Positions 1 through 8,535 of a DNA stretch of 64,000 bases are shown here, one piece after another. The stretch lies in assembly GCF_009177095.1 (NCBI RefSeq), contig NZ_AP021861.1, positions 2,524,501 to 2,588,500 of the forward strand, read 5' to 3'. A program made the position numbers and the translations under genes. The notes below the pieces were generated by a model. The model worked only from the letters and a program-made list of their open reading frames with translations, had not been told where the DNA came from and ran no database searches. Position 1 is the first letter of the stretch. Each line of letters starts with the position of its first letter. This DNA is from Lacipirellula parvula (GTDB lineage Bacteria > Planctomycetota > Planctomycetia > Pirellulales > Lacipirellulaceae).

Positions 1-1258
1 GCATCGGGCCGACGAGAATGCCGACGGGCCCAAGCGCCTTCACGCCGCCGAGAACGCTCATCAGCGCGAGTAGCGGGTGGAGGTTCGATTGGCCGTGGAG
101 GACGAGTGGTTTGATGACGTTGTCGATCGTCGAAACGACGCCGCCGCAGTAGAGGGCGAGCAGGATGGCCGTCATTGGTTCGCCGGTGACGGTTGTCTGA
201 ATGCCATCGGCGCCGGTGACGATCCGTTCCCCTTGGTAGAGGAAGACCCAAATGCAAGTCGGGATCCAGATGCCGGCGGCGCCGACAAAGGGGATCACCG
301 ACGCGATCATCGTCACCATCATGAGCAAGAAGATCGGAGCGCCCGCATCCAGGGCGAAATAGAAGCCGAGCCCAGCGAGCAGGCCTTGCACCACGGCGGC
401 TGCGAGCACCGCGACGACGACCGCGCGGCTAACATTGGCGAATTTGTCGAGCAACTCGCGTTCATACTCGTTGTCGAGCGGCGAGAGCCGCATCATCGTG
501 TTGATCATCGTCGGCCCGTCGACGAGGAAGTAGTAGATCGCCAGGACCATAATGATCAGCCCTAAGACGACCCCCACCAGTCCTTGGGCGGTCGCGATCA
601 GAATGCCGCCGATGGCGCCGGCTGCGAAGTCGTAGAGTGCATCGACCCGCAGGCGGAGATTCGGTTCTGTGGCTGAGCCGTGCTGGCCGTCGCCGTCCAG
701 CGTGGACTCGAACACGGTCGGGCCTTCGGCCGCCTCGTCGTCCGCATCGTCGCGACGCGAGGTGATCTTGTCATCCTGATCGTCGGCTTCCGCCGTCCCG
801 TCGGATGAGGGCTGCGATTGAAGAGGCTTCTCGGCCGTTGCGGGCGAAGCGGTGCTCGCGGCCAGCGGGTCGACGGCAGGTTTCTCATAGATGTCGAGAA
901 ATGGCACCACGTCGGTCACCGACTGAGCGGCGCGCGTCAGCTTGTTCTCGAGAGCTTTGCGGTTCTCGTCGTTCTTGAGGTAAACGAACACCGTCCGACC
1001 TTCGAGGTAGGCGTTCCAGCCCAGCCACGCCGTGGGCAGCAGCACCACGAGCATAATGAGAAAGGTGGTGATGATCGCCGAAAGCCGTATGCTGCCTGGC
1101 AACCGATCGCGGACCCAGACGTGAAGCGGCTTGAAGACGACCACGAACACCGCCGCCAGGAACAGCGGCAGCACGAACTGCGCCATCACCTTGAAAAACA
1201 TCGCGGCGATGAACGCCAGAATGGCGACCAGAACGATAAACGAAACGACGCGCGGCAC
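1..1258 (-). CDS. AI-2E family transporter (PerM-like), C-terminus cut by window edge
   Basis: Reading the minus strand from a GTG at 1258 gives an open frame to the window edge. The start has a good AAGGAG (1265-1270) six bases upstream. The protein opens with hydrophobic helices (VSFIVLVAILAFIAAMFF, LPLFLAAVFVVVF), then another helix pair, and a charged, low-complexity D/E/S-rich loop around residues 130-190. After that come the helices and the GEPMTAILLALYCGGVVSTIDNV-like segment typical of the AI-2E/PerM permease family (PF01594). Members are about 350-400 residues with 7-8 membrane spans. About 419 codons are present here, so little is missing, and the extra length is the acidic loop. 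Substrate is unknown: family members have been linked to AI-2 export or Na+/H+ exchange, which sequence cannot separate. Confidence 0.85.
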   Translation of the reverse strand, partial: MPRVVSFIVLVAILAFIAAMFFKVMAQFVLPLFLAAVFVVVFKPLHVWVRDRLPGSIRLSAIITTFLIMLVVLLPTAWLGWNAYLEGRTVFVYLKNDENRKALENKLTRAAQSVTDVVPFLDIYEKPAVDPLAASTASPATAEKPLQSQPSSDGTAEADDQDDKITSRRDDADDEAAEGPTVFESTLDGDGQHGSATEPNLRLRVDALYDFAAGAIGGILIATAQGLVGVVLGLIIMVLAIYYFLVDGPTMINTMMRLSPLDNEYERELLDKFANVSRAVVVAVLAAAVVQGLLAGLGFYFALDAGAPIFLLMMVTMIASVIPFVGAAGIWIPTCIWVFLYQGERIVTGADGIQTTVTGEPMTAILLALYCGGVVSTIDNVIKPLVLHGQSNLHPLLALMSVLGGVKALGPVGILVGPM

Positions 1259-1576
1259 GGCCGGCTCCTTGAGGGCAGGGGGCTGTCGGCTAACTGCTCC
1301 CGGCTCTCGGCCAAACAGATTTGTCTGGCCGAGAGCCGATAGCTGATAGCCGAGTTTTTCATTCTATGCGTTTCTTCGCCAGACCCTAGACCAGCTTGCC
1401 GGGCGTGCTGGGCGGGATGTAGCGGTGACGCGGGGGTTTGCCGCTGATTCCGCGGTCGGAAGGCGTTGCGAGCCGTCTCGCCGCGCCCGAGCGGCGGGGA
1501 TTCTGGTATGTTGAAGTAAGGCTTATGAGTATCGCGTGGGAATTGTCGAGTGCGATGCGGAGCCCCGAAGGGGCGG

Positions 1577-1757
1577 CATGATGTAGCCAGGGGCGCCAGC
1601 CCCTGGACCGGATCGTGCCAAGTACAGAAAGCCCCGCGAGGGGCGACACTTGCCGCGTCGATCTCACTCTGCACGCGACCAGGAATTCTGTCGCCCCTGC
1701 CGGGGCTTAGACGTAGAAAACGCCTTCATCCAGGGGCTCACGCCCCTGGCTACATGA
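1577..1757. repeat. Nested twin-hairpin repeat element
   Basis: Occupies much of the 530-base gap between the transporter and the glycosyltransferase. The outer arms 1577-1607 and 1729-1757 are complementary (GTAGCCAGGGGC / GCCCCTGGCTAC), and each arm is itself a hairpin (CAGGGGC-n-GCCCCTG). An inner pair at about 1627-1650 and 1689-1710 repeats the design (AGCCCC-GCG-AGGGGC / GCCCC-TGCC-GGGGC). Nothing in it looks coding. Confidence 0.8.
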
Positions 1758-1790
1758 TTTCGCTCCTCCGGAGCTGCAAAACATCGTCGC

Positions 1791-2813
1791 ATGATCAGCA
1801 TCGTTATCCCGCTACTGAACGAAGTCGGCACGCTCGAACAGCTCCACCACGAGCTGAGCGAGCTGGCCGCTGCGCGCGGATACGAGCTGCAGATGATCTT
1901 CATCGACGACGGCTCGACCGACGGCTCGTGGCAGGTCGTCGAACGGTTGGCCGCAACCGACTCGCGCGTCCTGGGAATTCGCTTCCGCCGCAACTTTGGC
2001 AAGGCAGCCGCCCTCTCCGCTGGCTTCGATGCGGCTCAAGGCGAAATAATTGTCACGATGGACGCCGACTTGCAGGACAGTCCGGCGGAGATCCCCAAGC
2101 TGCTTGCCGTGCTCGACGCCGGCGCCGATGTGGTGAGTGGCTGGAAACGCGAACGTCACGACCCTTGGCACAAACGCTATCCCTCTAAAGTCTTCAACGC
2201 CCTCGTCGGCAAGATGACCGGCGTTCAGCTGCACGACCACAATTGCGGCCTGAAGGCATATCGCCGCGACGTGATTCACGAGATCCGCCTCTACGGCGAA
2301 CTTCACCGCTTCGTCCCCGTGCTGGCCGCGGCTCGCGGCTTCCGCATCGGCGAGACGGCGGTCGAGCATCGGCCGCGGCTCTCGGGCGTTTCGAAGTATG
2401 GCTGGACGCGGATTCCCAAGGGGCTGCTCGACCTGCTCACCGTGCAGTTCATCACCCGCTACGGCCAGCGGCCGCAGCATTGGCTCGGATCGGCCGGGCT
2501 GATTTCGCTGCTGCTTGGCGGGCTCGGGATGGTGTATCTCGCGTTCATTTGGGTTTGGTCCCGGATGCCGTGGTCGGAGCATGTGGTGCATCTGCATGAA
2601 ACGGCGGCATTGTTCTACTCGCTCGCGCTGCTGTTATTCGGTTCGAACCTGCTCGCGATGGGCTTCGTCGCGGAGATGATCGCCGCGTCGGTATCGCGGC
2701 ATCGTGACGAGTTTTCGGTGGCGCAGTACACCTCGCCGCAAGGCAAGAACGCCGGCGCCGGGCCACATGCCGCGACGAATCAATCGGCTGGCCAGGAGCA
2801 TGAGTCGCGATGA
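1791..2813 (+). CDS. Glycosyltransferase family 2 (dolichol-phosphate-mannose-synthase-like)
   Basis: 340 residues. The GT-A fold starts immediately (ISIVIPLLNEVGTL), with FIDDGSTDGS near residue 40 and the metal/nucleotide-sugar binding DADLQDS near residue 90. QFITRYGQRPQH leads into two C-terminal membrane helices at about 235-260 and 270-300. This architecture matches the DPM1/GtrB/ArnC group, which transfers a sugar from NDP-sugar to polyprenyl phosphate at the cytoplasmic face. The stop overlaps the next start by four bases (ATGA), so the two genes are translationally coupled. The neighbour is a GT-C-like membrane protein, a plausible acceptor-side transferase using the lipid-linked sugar. 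The tail after residue 310 is low complexity. No clear Shine-Dalgarno precedes the ATG. Confidence 0.9.
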   Translation: MISIVIPLLNEVGTLEQLHHELSELAAARGYELQMIFIDDGSTDGSWQVVERLAATDSRVLGIRFRRNFGKAAALSAGFDAAQGEIIVTMDADLQDSPAEIPKLLAVLDAGADVVSGWKRERHDPWHKRYPSKVFNALVGKMTGVQLHDHNCGLKAYRRDVIHEIRLYGELHRFVPVLAAARGFRIGETAVEHRPRLSGVSKYGWTRIPKGLLDLLTVQFITRYGQRPQHWLGSAGLISLLLGGLGMVYLAFIWVWSRMPWSEHVVHLHETAALFYSLALLLFGSNLLAMGFVAEMIAASVSRHRDEFSVAQYTSPQGKNAGAGPHAATNQSAGQEHESR

Positions 2814-4336
2814 TCGAGGCCGCCGCTGATCCAACCCGCCTGCTGCGGCGCGGCGTCTACGCCCTCCTCATCGCGCTGGCGGCGGGCAACATGGCGGGGC
2901 GACTTCTCGCGGTGAACGCCGTCAATCGGCAGGAACTCGAAACGAGCCGCATCGCTCAACGCCTTTCAGAAGCCGAGAAGCAATTCCGCGCCGAGGGGCT
3001 TCGCGAGGATGTGCTGCAGGCGAAGCTTGCCGCGGCCAAGCAATTGATCGAGCGTGAAGAACGCCGGCAGCGGCCGTTCCTGAGCGCTAACGACCGGAGC
3101 CGTTGGCTCGCGATCCGCGCGCTTGCCGACACCGGTTCGTTCGAAATCGACCCAGTGATGGACGCGAACGTCTGGAACACGATCGACATGGTGCAGCATC
3201 GCGGCCGCGACGGCGAGATGCACCTCTACTCGAGCAAGCCGCCGTTGCTGATCGTCCTGCTGGCGGGCGAATACTGGGTGATTCAAAAAGCGACCGGCTG
3301 GACGCTCGCCGACAATTCGTACGAAGTCGTGCGGCTGATGCTGTTTACCGTGCAGGTGTTGCCGACGCTGTTGCTGCTCGCGATCGTCGCAAGCCTGGCC
3401 GAGCGGTTCGGCACGACCGACTGGGGACGGATCTTCGTCGTCGCGGCGGCGGCGTTTGGGACGATGCTCACGCCGTTCGCCGTGGTGTTGAACAACCACA
3501 CGATCGCGGCAGTGAGCGCGGCGGTGGCGCTCGAAGCCTTTGTGCGGATCTGGTTCGACGGCGAGCGACGCTGGCGGTGGTTTGCCCTCGCGGGGCTGGC
3601 GGCGGCGTTTACGGCGGCGAACGAGTTGCCGGCGCTATCGTTCTTCGCCCTTGTTGCGGCAGCATTGCTGTGGCGGAACTGGCGGATGACGACAGTAGGC
3701 TTCGCGCCGCTGGCCCTCACGGTGCTGGTCGCCTCGTTCGCGACGAACTACTGGGCTCACGATAGCTGGCGGCCTCCTTACGCCCACCGCAGCGCGACCG
3801 ACTCCGCCGATAACTGGTACCACTACAGCTACACGCTCGGCGGCAAAGAGCGGCAGAGCTATTGGCTCGATCCGCAGGGTCTCGATCGCGGCGAGCCGAG
3901 CAAAGTCGATTACGCGATCCATTGCCTCGTCGGCCACCACGGGCTCTTCTCGCTGACGCCGATTTGGCTGCTGAGCGCGTGGGGATTGTGGATTTGGGGC
4001 GTTCGCGGCACGCCGGAGCAGCGGCAACTTGCGGCGGGCATCGCGCTGCTCACCGTGGTCTGTCTGGCGTTTTACATCGGCCTGCGGCCCCAGATCGATC
4101 GCAACTACGGCGGGATGACGAGCGGCCTGCGGTGGCTGTTCTGGCTCGCGCCGCTGTGGCTGACGGCGATGATTCCGGCGGTCGATCGACTGGCGCAGTG
4201 CCGCAAAGGCATGGCGGTCGCGCTCGTACTGCTCGCGTTCTCGGTGCTGTCGGCGAGCTATCCGACTTGGAATCCTTGGACGCAGCCGTGGATTTACAAC
4301 TGGCTGCAATCGTGCGGCTGGCGCGGGGCGGTGTAG
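2810..4336 (+). CDS. Polytopic membrane protein, probable GT-C-type glycosyltransferase
   Basis: 508 residues. An N-terminal anchor helix is followed by a coiled, charged stretch (about 45-90, LSEAEKQFRAEGLREDVLQ) and a soluble segment with SNDRSRWLAIRALADTG. Then comes YSSKPPLLIVLLAGEYWV, similar in spacing to the KPP-type loop of ArnT/GT39 enzymes. About nine further hydrophobic helices run to the C-terminus. Coupling by overlap to the upstream GT2, which would make polyprenyl-phosphate sugar, supports a periplasm-facing transferase using that donor. I cannot identify the acceptor. Annotators may call it hypothetical: the GT-C assignment is inferred from the motif and neighbour. Confidence 0.75.
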   Translation: MIEAAADPTRLLRRGVYALLIALAAGNMAGRLLAVNAVNRQELETSRIAQRLSEAEKQFRAEGLREDVLQAKLAAAKQLIEREERRQRPFLSANDRSRWLAIRALADTGSFEIDPVMDANVWNTIDMVQHRGRDGEMHLYSSKPPLLIVLLAGEYWVIQKATGWTLADNSYEVVRLMLFTVQVLPTLLLLAIVASLAERFGTTDWGRIFVVAAAAFGTMLTPFAVVLNNHTIAAVSAAVALEAFVRIWFDGERRWRWFALAGLAAAFTAANELPALSFFALVAAALLWRNWRMTTVGFAPLALTVLVASFATNYWAHDSWRPPYAHRSATDSADNWYHYSYTLGGKERQSYWLDPQGLDRGEPSKVDYAIHCLVGHHGLFSLTPIWLLSAWGLWIWGVRGTPEQRQLAAGIALLTVVCLAFYIGLRPQIDRNYGGMTSGLRWLFWLAPLWLTAMIPAVDRLAQCRKGMAVALVLLAFSVLSASYPTWNPWTQPWIYNWLQSCGWRGAV

Positions 4337-4369
4337 AGCGTTCGCCGGCCGCCACGCGAAACCTGCATT

Positions 4370-4457
4370 CTAGCCCCTGGCTTCGCCAGGGGGTGACGCC
4401 GCGTAGGGCAACGCTTACCGAGATACATGCCCACCCCCTGGCGGAGCCAGGGGCTAG
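4370..4457. repeat. Twin-hairpin repeat (CTAG-bounded)
   Basis: Begins and ends with CTAG. The left hairpin is CCCCTGGC-TTCG-CCAGGGGG, followed by GTGACG and a spacer. The right hairpin is CCCCCTGGC-GGA-GCCAGGGG. The two hairpins are also complementary to each other. It lies between convergent genes (2810-4336 and the RluA gene), and the RluA stop codon (4454-4456 on the minus strand) falls inside its right end. A sibling is at 60296-60388. Confidence 0.9.
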
Positions 4458-5158
4458 AGGAGGTCGATCGGCAGGTTCAAAGCATCCCAAGTCGCTGGCA
4501 GCGGAGCGACGATGTCGACCGGCTCGTTCGTCATCGGATGGCGAAAGCCCAACTGCCGCGCGTGGAGCGCAATTGGCTTTTCCCGTTCATCGAGCCTAGG
4601 ATCGCCGAACGGTTGCGTGCTTCCATACTGCGAGTCGCCGACGACGGCATGGCCGCGGGAACTCGACTGAATACGGATCTGGTGCGTGCGGCCTGTTTCA
4701 AGCTCGATCTCCAGCCACGCGCCGGTCGGCCCCTGCCACATCACGCGGTAGTGCAGCACCGCATGCTTCGCCGCGGGGTGATCGGCCGTAACGACTTCGG
4801 CTTGGGCCATACCGTGTCGCTTGTGGAGGTAGTCGGTCCAGGTTCCTTCGTCGGGCGTGACGACGCCTTCGACGAAGGCCCAATACGATTTGTTGATCGT
4901 GCGATTTTCAAACTGCGCCGACAGCCGTTGCGCCGCTCGCACATGCCGCGCGAAGACGATCGCGCCCGACACGGGCCGATCGAGCCGATGCGGCAGCCCC
5001 AGATAAATGTTCGCATCGGCCGGCTTTCCTTCGCGTTCGCGAAAGAATTCCTTTACCTGGATCTCGAGGCTATCAATCCCCGCCGGCGCCTGCGTCAGCA
5101 CGCCTGAAGGTTTGTTGATTACGAGACACGGCCCATCGTCATACAAAACGTCAAGCAT
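4454..5158 (-). CDS. RluA-family pseudouridine synthase
   Basis: 234 residues from ATG 5158 (MLDVLYDDGPCLVINKPSG). The frame is open further upstream, but that extension would translate a palindromic repeat and the 3' end of the neighbouring gene, so it is rejected. The signature HRLDRPVSGAIVFAR near residue 55 contains the catalytic Asp of the RluA/RsuA superfamily. GRTHQIRIQ and a later HARQLGF support the assignment. It isomerises specific uridines in rRNA or tRNA. No S4 domain is present and the length is short, as in RluA/TruC-type members, so the target site cannot be named. Confidence 0.9.
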   Translation of the reverse strand: MLDVLYDDGPCLVINKPSGVLTQAPAGIDSLEIQVKEFFREREGKPADANIYLGLPHRLDRPVSGAIVFARHVRAAQRLSAQFENRTINKSYWAFVEGVVTPDEGTWTDYLHKRHGMAQAEVVTADHPAAKHAVLHYRVMWQGPTGAWLEIELETGRTHQIRIQSSSRGHAVVGDSQYGSTQPFGDPRLDEREKPIALHARQLGFRHPMTNEPVDIVAPLPATWDALNLPIDLL

Positions 5159-5165
5159 CGATTCA

Positions 5166-5195
5166 GTAGCCGCGGGGCAACGCCCCGCCGGAGCG
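5166..5195. repeat. Short GCGGGGC hairpin repeat
   Basis: TAGCC-GCGGGGC-AAC-GCCCCGC-CGGAGC. The stem at 5172-5188 has the same flanks (TAGCC and CGGAGC) as copies at 29200, 31140, 48946 and 59070, but with different stem bases. It sits in the 68-base gap between two minus-strand genes. Confidence 0.85.
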
Positions 5196-5226
5196 AGAAT
5201 AAAAAAACGAAAAAAAGCTGCGAGTG

Positions 5227-6132
5227 TTACCGATTCAACCGACGCCTGCAAAGCATGGCAGGCGCCCGCCCCAAGTTGCGGCGACAACTCAGTCGCCGAA
5301 AGACCAGCGGCTGAGCGACCGCCAGCGCGATCAAACTACCAGTTGCGGGTTCAGGAATCGCGAACTCGGCCGAGAACGGATAGTGGTCCGACGCCGCATA
5401 GGTCGTCAAATTGACGTCGAACCGCCCCAACTGCTGCACCCGCCACGCCGGCGAACGGTAGAAAATGTAGTCGATCTGCGTTGTGCGCGCGAGGCCGGGA
5501 TTGGCGATGTTCGTCGCGTCATTCCACACGCTGGCGAGCGCAGCATACGATGTCGTCGTAGGACGCGAGTTCATGTCGCCTGCGAGCAACGCGGGCGTCG
5601 TCGAACTTGCTACGAGACCATTGATGAATGCCGCCTGGGCGTCGCGGTTGCTCTGATTGCTCGCATCGAGGTGGGTCGCGAAAAAGTTGAATTCGACCGT
5701 CTGTGGATCGGCGTCGAACGACAGGCCCATCTGGATGACTGCCCGCGCTTCGCCGCCGCCCGGGCTGGGGAGCGCACGGTTGGTCGTATTGACGATCGTC
5801 AGCCACGGCGCTACCAGCACGCCGTTGCCATACTGGCCCCCCATGAAGTTAATCGTGCGGCCGAAGTAACCCTGCATGTCGGTCCGCTGGGCGAGTTCCT
5901 GCAACTGGAAGATGTTCGACCCGCTGCGAGTGTTTCCTTGGTCGAGCTCTTGCAGCGCGACGAGGTCGGGTTTCGCCGCCAGAATGACGCTGGCGATCCG
6001 ATCGAGATCGTAGACGCCGTCGCGCCCCTCCGAGTGGTGAATGTTGTATGATAGCACCCGCAGCGTTCGCGCCAGCGCAGGCTGAGCCGTCGCGAGAATC
6101 AGAATGGCTAGAAGGAGTCGAAGCGGAGGCAT
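5227..6132 (-). CDS. Secreted endonuclease/exonuclease/phosphatase-family protein with PEP-CTERM anchor
   Basis: 301 residues. A Sec signal peptide (LRLLLAILILATAQPALA) is followed by the EEP fold: LSYNIHH with EGRDG, the metal-binding QELD near residue 63, GDMNSRP near 193 and the C-terminal SDHYPF near 250. All the expected catalytic blocks of this Mg-dependent nuclease/phosphatase superfamily are present. The end reads IPEPATGSLIALAVA then RRLSCRR, which is a PEP-CTERM sorting signal (PEP, hydrophobic span, basic tail). The mature enzyme should therefore be exported and then processed or anchored by an exosortase/archaeosortase-type system. Substrate (extracellular DNA, phosphoester or lipid) cannot be told. 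Confidence 0.85.
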   Translation of the reverse strand: MPPLRLLLAILILATAQPALARTLRVLSYNIHHSEGRDGVYDLDRIASVILAAKPDLVALQELDQGNTRSGSNIFQLQELAQRTDMQGYFGRTINFMGGQYGNGVLVAPWLTIVNTTNRALPSPGGGEARAVIQMGLSFDADPQTVEFNFFATHLDASNQSNRDAQAAFINGLVASSTTPALLAGDMNSRPTTTSYAALASVWNDATNIANPGLARTTQIDYIFYRSPAWRVQQLGRFDVNLTTYAASDHYPFSAEFAIPEPATGSLIALAVAQPLVFRRLSCRRNLGRAPAMLCRRRLNR

Positions 6133-6178
6133 CGCGGCGGAGTCGGCTGGCGGAGGAGCGAAAAATCGCGAACGGCGT

Positions 6179-6991
6179 CTATCTGTTGTTGCTCGCCGCC
6201 AGGAACTTCGCCAGGGCCCGATCGACCAATCCGGGAAAAAGTCTGTTTACCGCTACCAGCGCCCGTCCCCGCCAGTTGGGAAAAATCTCGCGGCGCCCCC
6301 GTTCCAAGGCACGTACCGTCTGCTCGGCGACTGCAGCAGCGGGAATGGCGGTCGACTCGCCCCACGGCAGTTCGCCCCGCTTGGCAATGAGATGGTCGAA
6401 GAATTCGGTCTCCGTCGTGCCGGGGCTTACGATCAGCACCTCGACGCCGTCGGCCGCAAGTTCCGCTCGCAGCGATTCGCTCCACCCGCGGAGCGCGAAT
6501 TTACTGGCGGCGTATTCACTGTTTAGCGGCAGCCCCCGATGCCCGATGATCGAGCTCATGTTCACGATTGCCGCTTGCCGGCTCTGCCTGAGCAGCGGCA
6601 GGGCGAGCCGCGTCAACTCCGTGGCGGCGAAGAAGTTCACCTCCAGAATTTGGCGGAGCGTCGACTCGTCGCTCTCGGCGAAGCGGCCGTGAGCGCTGAT
6701 GCCGGCGTTGTTCACCAGCACGTCGATGCCTTCCCACAGCGCGACGGCGCGTTCAACGAGCGCCGCTCGAAACAACGGATCGGTCACATCGCCGGCTAGC
6801 GCTTCCGCTGTAGCCCCGCACTGTCGGCATTCAGCTGCGACAGCGGACAACTCCTGCTCGCGTCGAGCCGTCAGCAGGACGCGGCTGCCGCGCCGCGCGA
6901 ACGCCAGCCCGAGCTCCCGGCCAATGCCGCTGGAAGCGCCGGTGATGACGACGCGGCAGTTGGAGAGCGAGCGACGAGCCATCGCGAACAT
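6179..6991 (-). CDS. SDR-family NAD(P)-dependent oxidoreductase
   Basis: Up to 270 residues. It has the classical short-chain dehydrogenase pattern: TGASSGIG cofactor loop near residue 18, LVNNAG near 90, the catalytic Ser in NMSSIIG near 145, YAASK near 158, and SPGTTETEF after it. The C-terminus is basic (RRALVAVNRLFPGLVDR), as in membrane-associated SDR subfamilies. ATG 6991 and ATG 6982 are both possible, and neither has a good ribosome-binding site. The gene starts four bases after the hflX stop on the same strand, so it is probably cotranscribed with it. Substrate unknown. Confidence 0.88.
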   Translation of the reverse strand: MFAMARRSLSNCRVVITGASSGIGRELGLAFARRGSRVLLTARREQELSAVAAECRQCGATAEALAGDVTDPLFRAALVERAVALWEGIDVLVNNAGISAHGRFAESDESTLRQILEVNFFAATELTRLALPLLRQSRQAAIVNMSSIIGHRGLPLNSEYAASKFALRGWSESLRAELAADGVEVLIVSPGTTETEFFDHLIAKRGELPWGESTAIPAAAVAEQTVRALERGRREIFPNWRGRALVAVNRLFPGLVDRALAKFLAASNNR

Positions 6992-6994
6992 CCG

Positions 6995-8335
6995 TTACGC
7001 AACTTCGCCGACGGCTTCATCGCCGGCAGCAGTGTGCCGGCCGAGGGGCGACGCGATGTACGGGTGAACCTCGATCTCGGGATCATCACGCAGCGAGCCG
7101 AGATGCTTCCGCGAGAGCCGACAATGCACGCTCGCCCGATCGCCGGCAAACGTTCTGCTGATCACCTCGCCGTACTTCGCCAGGTAAGCGAGCAGCCGAC
7201 CGTTACTGACGCTGAAGCGGAACTCCAGATCGAGGAAGTCTTGGCTAAGAGCGTCGCTCACCGCCGAGGCGAGTCGCGGCAGACCGTCTTCCGTGCGGGC
7301 GCTAATCAGCACCGCCGAAGGATAAAGCTGCCGAATCGCCTGGAGCCGCGTCGGATCTTCGACTTGGTCGACTTTGTTGAGGGCCAGGAGCGTATCCTTC
7401 TCCTCGATGCCGAGTTCGCGGAGCACGTCGTAGACCGCCTTGATCTGATCGAGCGCGACCGGACTGCTGGCGTCGGCGACGTGAATCAGCAAATCGGCCT
7501 GGCGGGCCTCCTCGAGCGTCGCCTTGAAGCTCGCGATCAGGTTATGCGGTAGGTTGCGGATGAATCCGACCGTATCGCTGAGCAGTACCGGACCCCAGCC
7601 TGGCAGGTGCCAACGGCGGGTGCGCGTGTCGAGCGTGGCGAACAGCTTGTCCTCGGCCAGCACGTGCGAATCAGTGAGCGCGTTCATCAGCGTGCTCTTG
7701 CCGGCGTTCGTGTAGCCGACGAGCGACACGGTCATCCGATCGCTGCGACCAGCGACTTCGCGCTCTTTGCGACGCTGCACTTTTTCCAGTTCGCGACGCA
7801 GATCGGTGATCCGCTTCTCGGCCAGCCGACGGTCGGTTTCGAGCTGCTTTTCACCCGGGCCGCGCATACCGACGCCCATCTTCATACGCGACAAGTGCTT
7901 CCACATGCCTTTGAGCCGCGGCAGCGAGTATTCAAGCTGCGCAAGCTCCACGGCGAGCCGCGACTCGTACGTCTGCGCACGGCTAGAGAAGATGTCGAGA
8001 ATCACCTCGGTGCGGTCGAGCACCTTCACCTTGAGCTGCTCTTCCAGGTTGCGCATTTGCGCCGGGGAGAGGTCGTTGTCGAAGATGACGACGTCGGCCT
8101 CGGTGGCCTCGACGAGGAACTGTAGCTCTTCGACCTTCCCATGACCGATGTACGTGGCGGCGTCTGGAGCGTGCCGCTTCTGGGTCATCCGCCCCACGAC
8201 TTCAGCGCCGGCGGTTTTAACGAGGCCGGAGAGTTCGTCGAGGGGATCGCCGTGAAACGTATCTTCAGAAAGCTGAACGCCAACCAGGACGGCGGACTCG
8301 CTGTCGACGCTCTGCTTGCGATCGGTATTTGACAC
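6995..8335 (-). CDS. hflX: Ribosome-associated GTPase HflX
   Basis: 446 residues. The N-terminal HflX domain has GRMTQKRHAPDAATYIGHGKV and FDNDLSPAQMRNLE, then the hallmark MRGPGEKQLE and a helical linker of Lys/Arg/Glu. The G domain carries GYTNAGKST (G1, about residue 207), DTVGFIRNLP (G3), NKVD (G4) and SAR (G5). HflX binds the 50S subunit and splits stalled or hibernating ribosomes during stress. It is not next to hfq here. The C-terminal portion (FRFSVSNGRLLAYLAKYGEV) fits the family. Confidence 0.95.
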   Translation of the reverse strand: MSNTDRKQSVDSESAVLVGVQLSEDTFHGDPLDELSGLVKTAGAEVVGRMTQKRHAPDAATYIGHGKVEELQFLVEATEADVVIFDNDLSPAQMRNLEEQLKVKVLDRTEVILDIFSSRAQTYESRLAVELAQLEYSLPRLKGMWKHLSRMKMGVGMRGPGEKQLETDRRLAEKRITDLRRELEKVQRRKEREVAGRSDRMTVSLVGYTNAGKSTLMNALTDSHVLAEDKLFATLDTRTRRWHLPGWGPVLLSDTVGFIRNLPHNLIASFKATLEEARQADLLIHVADASSPVALDQIKAVYDVLRELGIEEKDTLLALNKVDQVEDPTRLQAIRQLYPSAVLISARTEDGLPRLASAVSDALSQDFLDLEFRFSVSNGRLLAYLAKYGEVISRTFAGDRASVHCRLSRKHLGSLRDDPEIEVHPYIASPLGRHTAAGDEAVGEVA

Positions 8336-8457
8336 GTGTGGGAAGGGACTCCTTCTGGTGGCCGGTTGCCGTGCGGCGGCGGAAAGGATGAGCAGGCTGC
8401 CGCCTCGGTTGATTATACCCTCGAGGACGCAAGCGACCTAGGCGGGGTTCGCGCGGC

Positions 8458-8498
8458 AAAAAAAAGCGGCCCGCACGCCGTTAGGGCGCGCGGGCCGC
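8458..8498 (-). terminator. Intrinsic terminator of the giant surface-protein gene
   Basis: On the minus strand a GC-rich hairpin of about 14 bp (GCGGCCCGC arms, loop CTAAC) at 8466-8498 is followed by eight T residues (8458-8465). It lies 38 bases after the stop at 8536. Confidence 0.9.
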
Positions 8499-8535
8499 GA
8501 AATTCACTACGTTGGCGGACACCTGGCGATCGCCG

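Noticed and set aside
5159-5287. N-terminal extension of the RluA-type gene
   Set aside because: It would translate a palindromic repeat and overlap the 3' end of the PEP-CTERM gene. The family starts at the ATG 5158.
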